Of a DNA stretch of 16,786 bases, positions 11,178-16,786 are shown piece after piece; positions within the stretch are counted from its first letter, which is position 1, and each line of letters opens with the position of its first letter. The notes beneath the pieces were generated by a model. It saw only the letters and a list, made by a program, of their open reading frames with translations. It did no database searches and was not told the DNA's origin. The DNA comes from Deltaproteobacteria bacterium (GTDB lineage: Bacteria > Desulfobacterota_E > Deferrimicrobia > Deferrimicrobiales > Deferrimicrobiaceae): NCBI GenBank assembly GCA_023488945.1, contig JAMDBZ010000016.1:1-16786 (forward strand), in the 5' to 3' direction. The translations under genes and the position numbers were made by a program.

Positions 11178-12844
11178 TCCTGGCGATCGTCCTGTCGATC
11201 GCTGTCCTGCTCCTCTACCAGCACTATTTCATGCCCGAACCGCCGAAAGGCCCGGCAACGAAGGCCGCGACCGGCCAGACCCCCGCGTCCGGGAACGACA
11301 ACGCGCGCACGGCGTCTCCCACCGCCGCCTCCGGCGCCCCCGCGGCGATGGCCGCGCCCGGCGCGGGCGCCCCCCTGCGCCAGACCCCCGCCCGGACGAT
11401 CTCCGTCCGGACGCCGCTGTTCACGGCCATGATCGATACGGCGGGCGGAGGGCTCTCCTCGTTCCGGCTTGCGCGCTATCCCGACGTGCAGGGGCCGGGG
11501 GGGAAGCCGCTCGACATCATCGGTTCGGGGACGACGAGACCGCTCCCCTTCGATCTGTCGCTCGGGGGGAGCCAGCCGGCGCTTCCCCCGGTCCCGGTTT
11601 ACGCCTCCGACGCTCCCGGCGAGGTCGTCGTCAAGCCCGGCGAGAAGAAGACCGTTACGCTCTCCTGGACCTCCTCGGGCGGCATCCGGATCGTGCGCGA
11701 CTACCGGTTCTCCGCCGACGCGTACGATTTCGACGTCGGCGCGCAGGTGACCAACGGGACGCGCGAGACGGTCCGGGTCGCGCCTGGAGTCGAGCTCTCG
11801 CAGGAGTTCCTGGGCGAGCTCTCGGGCGACTCGTACGTCTTCAAGGGGGCCGTCCTCGGCACCCGCGGCGGCCTGGAACGGGTCGACCTGAAGGCGATCG
11901 CCAAGGGAAAGGTCGGGAAGACGCCGGTCACGTGGGCGGCGGCCGACTCGAAATATTTCGCCCTGATCGTCCTCCCCGGGAAAGAGTGGACGCTTGAGCG
12001 GCTCGCCCCGCTGGGCGAGCAGGGCCTGCAGATGGCGCTCGGGGAAGCTCCGGCGACGCTTTCGCCGGGTGAGAGCGTGCGATTCGGCTTCCGTGCCTTC
12101 GCCGGCCCCAAGGAAGCCGATCTCCTCAAGAGGACGGGAAAAGGGCTCGAAAACCTGATCGACTACGGCTGGTTCTCGTTCCTCGCCAAGCCGCTTGTGT
12201 GGCTGCTCGACGAGAGCCACCGGATGACACGCAATTACGGCCTCGACATCATCTTTCTGACGGTCCTTGTCAAGATCCTTTTCTATCCTCTCACGAGGAA
12301 ATCGCTGCAGTCGATGAAGAAGATGCAGGACCTCGCGCCGATCCTCACCAAGCTCCGGGAGAAGTACAAGGACGACAAGGCCCGGCTCAACCAGGAGACG
12401 ATGAACCTCTACAAGACGTACAAGATCAACCCCTTCTCCGGCTGCCTGCCGATGCTCCTCCAGATCCCGGTCTTCATCGCGCTCTACAAGGCGCTTCTCG
12501 TGACCATCGAGCTGCGCCAGTCCCCCTTCTTCCTGTGGATCACCGACCTGTCCGCCCCCGAGCATCTGTGGGACCTGACCGTGGCGGGATACGTGATCCC
12601 GATCCGGCTGCTGCCGCTCCTCATGGGGATCTCGATGTTCATCCAGCAGAAGATGACCCCCTCGGGCGGGATGGACCCGGCGCAGCAGAAGATGATGCTC
12701 CTGATGCCCGTCATCTTCACCTTCATGTTCTGGGGCTTCCCGACGGGACTCGTCATCTACTGGCTCGTCAACAACCTCCTGAGCATCGGCCAGCAGGTGA
12801 TCCACAACCGGCAGGCCGCGGCTGCGCAGGCCGCGTCGCCGTAA
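11162..12844 (+). CDS. yidC: Membrane protein insertase YidC (Gram-negative type)
   Basis: The 560-residue inner-membrane insertase, acting alone or with SecYEG. It starts at the ATG at 11162 (GAGGGAAG just upstream), giving MEKRLILAIVLSIAVLLLYQ, whose first transmembrane helix spans about 5-22. A proline- and alanine-rich linker (about 24-78) leads into the large periplasmic beta domain (about 79-330) that marks Gram-negative YidC. The conserved core follows: helix at about 358-377 with Lys371 in the groove position (Arg in E. coli, Lys in many others), a charged cytoplasmic hairpin with MKKMQDLAP (about 385-425), SGCLPMLLQIPVFIALYKAL (426-445), and helices at about 473-495 and 512-536. jag, often the next gene, is absent, and mnmE follows directly. 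Confidence 0.98.
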   Translation: MEKRLILAIVLSIAVLLLYQHYFMPEPPKGPATKAATGQTPASGNDNARTASPTAASGAPAAMAAPGAGAPLRQTPARTISVRTPLFTAMIDTAGGGLSSFRLARYPDVQGPGGKPLDIIGSGTTRPLPFDLSLGGSQPALPPVPVYASDAPGEVVVKPGEKKTVTLSWTSSGGIRIVRDYRFSADAYDFDVGAQVTNGTRETVRVAPGVELSQEFLGELSGDSYVFKGAVLGTRGGLERVDLKAIAKGKVGKTPVTWAAADSKYFALIVLPGKEWTLERLAPLGEQGLQMALGEAPATLSPGESVRFGFRAFAGPKEADLLKRTGKGLENLIDYGWFSFLAKPLVWLLDESHRMTRNYGLDIIFLTVLVKILFYPLTRKSLQSMKKMQDLAPILTKLREKYKDDKARLNQETMNLYKTYKINPFSGCLPMLLQIPVFIALYKALLVTIELRQSPFFLWITDLSAPEHLWDLTVAGYVIPIRLLPLLMGISMFIQQKMTPSGGMDPAQQKMMLLMPVIFTFMFWGFPTGLVIYWLVNNLLSIGQQVIHNRQAAAAQAASP

Positions 12845-12872
12845 GGCCGGCTGCAAGGGGGAGCGAGGCGCC

Positions 12873-14276
12873 ATCGTCCCGGAAGGTCCCAGGAGCACGC
12901 CGCCCGGGCGGGGCGGATCCACGATCGCCGCCCCCGCGACCCCGCGGGGCGTGGGGGCGGTCTCGATCGTGCGGATCTCCGGCCCGCGGGCGTTCGCGAT
13001 CGCCGGCCGGCTGACGGGTCTGCCGCCGGCCGCCGTGCCGCCTCGGGCGCTCCTCCCCTGCCTCATCCGCGGCGAAGACGGCCGGGAAATCGACTCGGGG
13101 CTGGCCGCCTTCTTCCCGGCTCCCAAGAGCTACACCGGTGAGGACGTCGCGGAGATCCATCTCCACGGCAATCCCCTCCTCGTGGAACGGGTCGCCGCCG
13201 CCGCCTGCTCGCTCGGCGCGGACCCGGCGGTGCCGGGGGAATTCTCCCGCCGAGCCTTCCTCAACGGGAAGATGGATCTCACGGAGGCCGAGGGTGTCGC
13301 CGATCTCATCGCCGCCCGGACGGAGGGAGCGGCCCGCGCCGCCCTGAGGCAGCTCAAGGGGGGGATCGGCCGGGCGATCGCCCCGCTGCGGGAGCGGATG
13401 CTCTCCCTCCTCTTGTTGCTGGAGTCCTCCATCGATTTCGCCGACGAAGAGGACGTCCCCCAAGCCGAGCCAAAGCAACTGGAAGAACGGGTATCTGAAT
13501 TGAGCGAGGCCCTCGATCGGCTCGCCGGGAGCTACGCAGCCGGGCATCGACTGCGGGACGGGGCGACCGTGGCGATCGCAGGCAGAGCGAACGTCGGGAA
13601 GTCGCTTCTTCTGAACCGGATCGCGGGGGAGGAGCGGGCCATCGTCACGGAGATCCCCGGGACGACGCGGGATTACGTCTCCGCGGAGGTTGCGCTCGGC
13701 GGGATTCCGGTCCGTCTCGTCGACACGGCGGGGCTTCGGGAACCCGGGGATCCGGTCGAGCGCGAGGGGGTCCGGCGCGCCCGGGAGATCGTCGCCCAGG
13801 CCGATCTCGTCCTCTTTGTCCTCGACCGGGGCCGGCCGGCGGGGAAGGAAGACGTCGAGGCGTACCGGGACGTGGCGGAGCGGTCCCACCTCCTCTCCCT
13901 GAACAAGGCGGACCTGCCGGCGCGTGAGGATGGGACCCGGTTCACGGGGCCCGGGCGGAAAGGGCTCTGCGTCCTTTCGGCGAAGACGGGGGAGGGGGTG
14001 GGGGAGCTCGTCGCCCGGATCGTCGAGGAACTGGCTCCGCAGGAGGAGGGTACCATGGCGGAGGCGCCGCTCACCCGGCTGCGGCACGTGACAGCTGTCC
14101 GGCGGAGCGCCGAGGCGCTCCTGCGTGCGCGGGAGGCGATTCGAGGCGGGCTTCCGATCGAGTTCGTGGCGGCCGATGTCCGGGAGGCGTCCCGGGCTCT
14201 TTCGGAGCTTGCGGGGGAGATCGCCCCGGACGAGGTCCTGGACGCCGTCTTCGAATCGTTCTGCATCGGGAAATAG
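12873..14276 (+). CDS. mnmE: tRNA uridine-5-carboxymethylaminomethyl modification GTPase MnmE (start codon uncertain)
   Basis: The GTPase that, with MnmG, modifies U34 of tRNAs. Numbering from the GTG at 12951: tetrahydrofolate-binding domain (SYTGEDVAEIHLHG at 60-73, GEFSRRAFLNGKMDLTEAE at 96-114), G domain with P-loop GRANVGKS at 211-218, PGTTRD at 236-241, DTAG at 258-261 and NKAD at 318-321, and C-terminal FCIGK with catalytic Cys438. The frame stays open upstream of that GTG and encodes STIAAPATPRG (from 12918), the conserved first strand of MnmE, so the GTG is too late. No ATG, GTG or TTG occurs in any frame from 12845 to 12950. I place the start tentatively at the ATC at 12873 (467 residues), nine bases after a GGAG ribosome site. 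A CTG at 12822, inside yidC, or a base error are alternatives. Confidence 0.93.
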   Translation: MVPEGPRSTPPGRGGSTIAAPATPRGVGAVSIVRISGPRAFAIAGRLTGLPPAAVPPRALLPCLIRGEDGREIDSGLAAFFPAPKSYTGEDVAEIHLHGNPLLVERVAAAACSLGADPAVPGEFSRRAFLNGKMDLTEAEGVADLIAARTEGAARAALRQLKGGIGRAIAPLRERMLSLLLLLESSIDFADEEDVPQAEPKQLEERVSELSEALDRLAGSYAAGHRLRDGATVAIAGRANVGKSLLLNRIAGEERAIVTEIPGTTRDYVSAEVALGGIPVRLVDTAGLREPGDPVEREGVRRAREIVAQADLVLFVLDRGRPAGKEDVEAYRDVAERSHLLSLNKADLPAREDGTRFTGPGRKGLCVLSAKTGEGVGELVARIVEELAPQEEGTMAEAPLTRLRHVTAVRRSAEALLRAREAIRGGLPIEFVAADVREASRALSELAGEIAPDEVLDAVFESFCIGK

Positions 14277-14302
14277 CCGTAGGGGAAGAGGTTTTCGAGG
14301 GA

Positions 14303-14318
14303 CGTTCCACGTGGAACC
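14303..14318. promoter_or_regulatory. parS: parS-type ParB-binding site over the mnmG start codon
   Basis: CGTTCCACGTGGAACC contains the perfect 14-bp palindrome GTTCCACGTGGAAC (14304-14317), the parS core form known from Pseudomonas and Myxococcus. The CACGTG centre contains the GTG start codon of mnmG (14311-14313). Together with the two sites after mnmG it forms a cluster, which makes a chance match unlikely. Confidence 0.8.
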
Positions 14319-16206
14319 GGTCTATTCGAAAGAGTACGACGTGATCGTCGTGGGAGGCGGGCACGCCGGCTGCGAGGCGGCGCTCGCCGCGGCCCGGATG
14401 GGGTGCGCCACGCTCCTGCTCACGATCAACGCGGACGCGATCGGGCTCATGTCGTGCAACCCGGCGATCGGAGGGCTCGCCAAGGGGCACCTGGTCCGCG
14501 AGATCGACGCCCTGGGCGGCGAGATGGGGAAGAACATCGACGCCACGGGGATCCAGTTCCGCCGGCTCAACACGAGCAAGGGGCCCGCCGTGCGCTCCTC
14601 CCGCGCCCAGGCCGACAAGCAGGTCTACCGCCTCCGGTTGAAGAAGGTCCTCGAGGGAACGGAAGGGCTCGACATCAAGCAGGCGATGGTCGACGCGGTT
14701 CTGGCGGAGGGAGGGGCCGCCGTCGGGGTCGAGACGAACATCGGGGTCCGGTTCCGGGGGAAGACGGTCGTTTTGTGCCCCGGAACCTTTATGAAGGGGC
14801 TCGTCCACGTGGGGCTCGTCAACTACCCGGCGGGCCGGGCCGGTGACTTCCCGTCGATGAAGCTCTCCGATTCCCTCCGGGCGCTCGGCTTCTCCGTGGG
14901 GCGCCTGAAGACCGGGACCTGCCCCCGGCTCGACGCGAAAACCATCGACTTTTCAAAGACCAAGCGGCAGGACGGCGATCCCGACCCCGCCCCGTTCTCC
15001 TTCGGGACCGAGCGGATCACGCGGCCGCAGCTTCCCTGCTACGTGACCTACACGAATGCGGCGACCCATGAGGCGATCCGGTCGGGGCTGTCGCGCTCGC
15101 CCCTCTACACGGGGGTCATCCAGGGGATCGGCCCGAGGTACTGCCCCTCGATCGAGGACAAGGTGGTCCGGTTCCCCGACCGGGACCGCCACCACGTCTT
15201 CCTCGAGCCGGAGGGGCTTCGGACCTCGGAGTATTATCCCAACGGTGTGTCCACGAGCTTGCCGTATGACATCCAGGTGAGAATGCTCCGGACCATCCCG
15301 GGGCTCGAGCGGGTCGAGATCATCCGGCCGGGGTACGCGATCGAGTACGACTTCGCCGACCCGGTGCAGCTTCTGCCCTCCCTCGAGACGAAGATCGTGA
15401 AGAACCTCTTCCACGCCGGGCAGATCAACGGGACGAGCGGGTACGAGGAGGCGGCCGCCCAGGGGATCGTCGCCGGGATCAACGCCGCCCGGCGGGGGAA
15501 AGGGGAGCCGCCGGTGATCTTGTCGCGCGCCGAGGCGTACATCGGGGTCCTGATCGACGACCTGGTCACGAAAGGGACGAAGGACCCGTACCGGATGTTC
15601 TCCTCCCGGGCCGAGTACCGGCTCCTGCTCCGGGAGGACAACGCCGACCTGCGCCTCTCGGAGATCGGCTACCGGGCGGGGCTCCTCCCCGAGCACCGCT
15701 ACCGGGCCGTCCCGGAGAAACGCCAGGGGCTCGAGGCGTTCCTGAAGAGCCTCGAGGAGAAGCGGGTGGCCGCGGGGGACCCCCTCTGCCGGCTCGTGGA
15801 AGGGGAGGGGGGCGCGCCGGTCCGCCCGGGGATCCGGTACGCGGAGCTCCTGCGCCGGCCGGGGGTGACGGTGACGATGCTCCTGGCGTGCGCCCCCGCC
15901 TTGGGGCCGGTCGATCCGAAGGTCGCCGCCCTGGCGGAGCTGGAGATCAAGTTCGACGGGTATATCCGGCGCCAGGAGGAGGAGGCCGAAAAGCTCCGGA
16001 AATACGAGGCGATGGCCTTTCCGCCGGACTTCCCCTTCGAGTCGACCCCCGGGCTGTCGGCCGAGGTCCGGGACAAGCTCGTCCGGGTCCGTCCGGCTTC
16101 CATCGGGCAAGCGCAGCGGATCCCCGGAGTGACGCCGGCGGCGGTGGGGCTGCTCCTGGTCGCCCTCAAGCGCAGCCGGATGGAGGCCGGGGCCGCAAGG
16201 GCCTGA
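14311..16206 (+). CDS. mnmG: tRNA uridine-5-carboxymethylaminomethyl modification enzyme MnmG
   Basis: The 631-residue FAD enzyme (formerly GidA) that works as a complex with MnmE to add the carboxymethylaminomethyl group at tRNA wobble U34. The N-terminal FAD-binding motif YDVIVVGGGHAGCEAA is at about 9-24, followed by SCNPAIGGLAKGHLVREIDA. The two GidA family signatures are GPRYCPSIEDK (with the conserved Cys) and LFHAGQINGTSGYEEAAAQG. A helical C-terminal domain binds MnmE and tRNA. The start is a GTG eight bases after GAGGGA, giving MEPVYSKEYDV. Length is almost the same as the 629-residue E. coli protein. The gene begins 34 bases after mnmE, consistent with co-expression. Its start codon lies in a parS palindrome. 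Confidence 0.98.
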   Translation: MEPVYSKEYDVIVVGGGHAGCEAALAAARMGCATLLLTINADAIGLMSCNPAIGGLAKGHLVREIDALGGEMGKNIDATGIQFRRLNTSKGPAVRSSRAQADKQVYRLRLKKVLEGTEGLDIKQAMVDAVLAEGGAAVGVETNIGVRFRGKTVVLCPGTFMKGLVHVGLVNYPAGRAGDFPSMKLSDSLRALGFSVGRLKTGTCPRLDAKTIDFSKTKRQDGDPDPAPFSFGTERITRPQLPCYVTYTNAATHEAIRSGLSRSPLYTGVIQGIGPRYCPSIEDKVVRFPDRDRHHVFLEPEGLRTSEYYPNGVSTSLPYDIQVRMLRTIPGLERVEIIRPGYAIEYDFADPVQLLPSLETKIVKNLFHAGQINGTSGYEEAAAQGIVAGINAARRGKGEPPVILSRAEAYIGVLIDDLVTKGTKDPYRMFSSRAEYRLLLREDNADLRLSEIGYRAGLLPEHRYRAVPEKRQGLEAFLKSLEEKRVAAGDPLCRLVEGEGGAPVRPGIRYAELLRRPGVTVTMLLACAPALGPVDPKVAALAELEIKFDGYIRRQEEEAEKLRKYEAMAFPPDFPFESTPGLSAEVRDKLVRVRPASIGQAQRIPGVTPAAVGLLLVALKRSRMEAGAARA

Positions 16207-16229
16207 AAACACGTTGGTCCGGCCGGCGA

Positions 16230-16245
16230 TGTTCCACGTGAAACG
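16230..16245. promoter_or_regulatory. parS: parS-type ParB-binding site (15 of 16)
   Basis: TGTTCCACGTGAAACG differs only at its last base from the parS consensus TGTTNCACGTGAAACA. It lies 23 bases after the mnmG stop, in the mnmG-rsmG gap. Confidence 0.85.
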
Positions 16246-16311
16246 TTGCCGCGGTCGGCCCGGCCGCCGGTCGTCTCGTGGCGCAAGGGCGGGCAATTCC
16301 AACGGGAGGAA

Positions 16312-16327
16312 TGTTCCACGTGAAACA
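16312..16327. promoter_or_regulatory. parS: parS ParB-binding site (perfect consensus)
   Basis: TGTTCCACGTGAAACA matches the parS consensus TGTTNCACGTGAAACA at all 16 positions. It is 82 bases after the previous site (start to start) and ends 18 bases before the rsmG ATG, so ParB spreading could cover the rsmG translation start region. Confidence 0.92.
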
Positions 16328-16345
16328 TCGGCCTGGGGCGCCGGG

Positions 16346-16786
16346 ATGACGGAGAGCCGGCAAGACCCTCTCTCTCCGGCGGGGCTTGAAGAACTCCTCC
16401 GGGAGGCCGGCCTCGCGATCCCCCCGGGGGCGGCCGAGACGCTTTCCCTTCACGCCCGGGAGATGCTGAGGTGGAACCGGGCGATCCGGCTCACGGCGAT
16501 CACCGATCCCCTCGAAGTCGCGGTCAAGCACGTGGTGGACTCCCTGCTGTTGCTCGGGTTCGGCCCGTTCCCCGGGCGGACCCTCGATTTCGGATCCGGC
16601 GCCGGCTACCCCGGCATCCCCCTGGCGGTCTGCGCACCGGAGAGCCGGGTCGTCCTCCTGGAGGCGACGGCGAAGAAGTGCGCCTTCCTGTCGCGCGCCC
16701 GGGCCCTGATCGGCCTTTCCAACATCGAGGTGGTCTGCGGCCGGCTGGAGAAAAGGCGCTCCCTGCCGATCGGGCTCTTCGGCCAC
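16346..16786 (+). CDS. rsmG: 16S rRNA (guanine-N7) methyltransferase RsmG, 5' part (cut by window edge)
   Basis: The first 147 residues of the SAM-dependent enzyme that methylates N7 of G527 in 16S rRNA (formerly GidB). WNRAIRLTAITDP at 43-55 and VAVKHVVDSLLL (about 58-69) are the family N-terminal motifs. The SAM-binding loop is DFGSGAGYPGIPLA at 81-94, and VVLLEATAKKCAFL (102-115) is the second motif. Only the C-terminal part is missing. The ATG at 16346 gives a normal-length N-terminus, but no good ribosome site is next to it. The frame stays open to an ATG at 16229, which would add 39 arginine-rich, non-family residues read through both parS sites; I reject that start. A GGGAGGA 36 bases upstream may act through a short leader frame that overlaps this ATG. 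Confidence 0.95.
   Translation, partial: MTESRQDPLSPAGLEELLREAGLAIPPGAAETLSLHAREMLRWNRAIRLTAITDPLEVAVKHVVDSLLLLGFGPFPGRTLDFGSGAGYPGIPLAVCAPESRVVLLEATAKKCAFLSRARALIGLSNIEVVCGRLEKRRSLPIGLFGH

Noticed and set aside
10958..13126. Minus-strand open frame of 722 codons opposite yidD, yidC and the start of mnmE
   Set aside because: Antisense shadow of yidC, whose domains and length are fully normal.
14805..14812. CCACGTGG inside mnmG as a fourth parS
   Set aside because: Only the central octamer matches; the flanks (TCGT and GGCT) lack the TGTT/AACA arms. It encodes His-Val in the conserved enzyme.
16229..16345. In-frame upstream extension of rsmG from the ATG at 16229
   Set aside because: The added 39 residues are arginine- and glycine-rich, have no family counterpart, are read through both parS sites, and have no ribosome site.
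16528..16535. GCACGTGG inside rsmG as a parS site
   Set aside because: The flanks do not match, and the bases encode the conserved KHVVDSL motif.

Overview
This is a GC-rich (by eye about two-thirds G+C) chromosomal replication-origin neighbourhood from a Gram-negative bacterium. The GyrB is of the long, insert-bearing proteobacterial type. YidC has a large periplasmic domain, and there is an outer-membrane-type lipoprotein. The order rsmG-mnmG-mnmE-yidC-yidD-rnpA-rpmH / oriC / dnaA-dnaN-gyrB-gyrA-TPR lipoprotein-gpsA resembles that of Desulfuromonadota and other former Deltaproteobacteria. That placement is inferred from gene order and protein style, not from a database search.

Left arm (1-9769), all on the minus strand. 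From the origin outward it holds dnaA (initiator), dnaN (sliding clamp), gyrB and gyrA (gyrase), a TPR lipoprotein, gpsA (glycerol-3-phosphate dehydrogenase) and the first 31 codons of nadA (quinolinate synthase), which runs off the left edge. A hairpin after dnaN and a perfect -10 box before gyrB suggest that dnaN and gyrB are in separate transcription units. recF, which usually sits between them, is absent.

Origin (9770-10379). The dnaA-rpmH spacer holds one inverted pair of perfect DnaA boxes next to a strongly AT-rich stretch (candidate DNA unwinding element), several small inverted repeats, and a good sigma70-type promoter reading into rpmH. The shorter dnaA-dnaN spacer carries two one-mismatch DnaA boxes.

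Right arm (10380-16786), all on the plus strand. It holds rpmH, rnpA, yidD and yidC (ribosomal protein L34, RNase P protein, and two membrane-insertion factors), then mnmE and mnmG (the tRNA wobble-uridine modification pair), then the 5' part of rsmG (16S rRNA methyltransferase), cut by the window edge. Every gene points away from the origin, so transcription follows fork movement on both sides.

Three ParB-binding parS-type palindromes lie around mnmG: one over its start codon and two in the mnmG-rsmG gap. This marks the region as the chromosome-segregation centromere, and parAB is probably just past the right edge.

The gene content is ordinary core genome; I see no new multi-gene system. 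The points worth a second look are the mnmE N-terminus, which has no ATG, GTG or TTG start, the parS/start-codon overlap at mnmG, a palindrome over the gyrB transcription start, a possible leader mini-cistron before rsmG, and the missing recF and jag.
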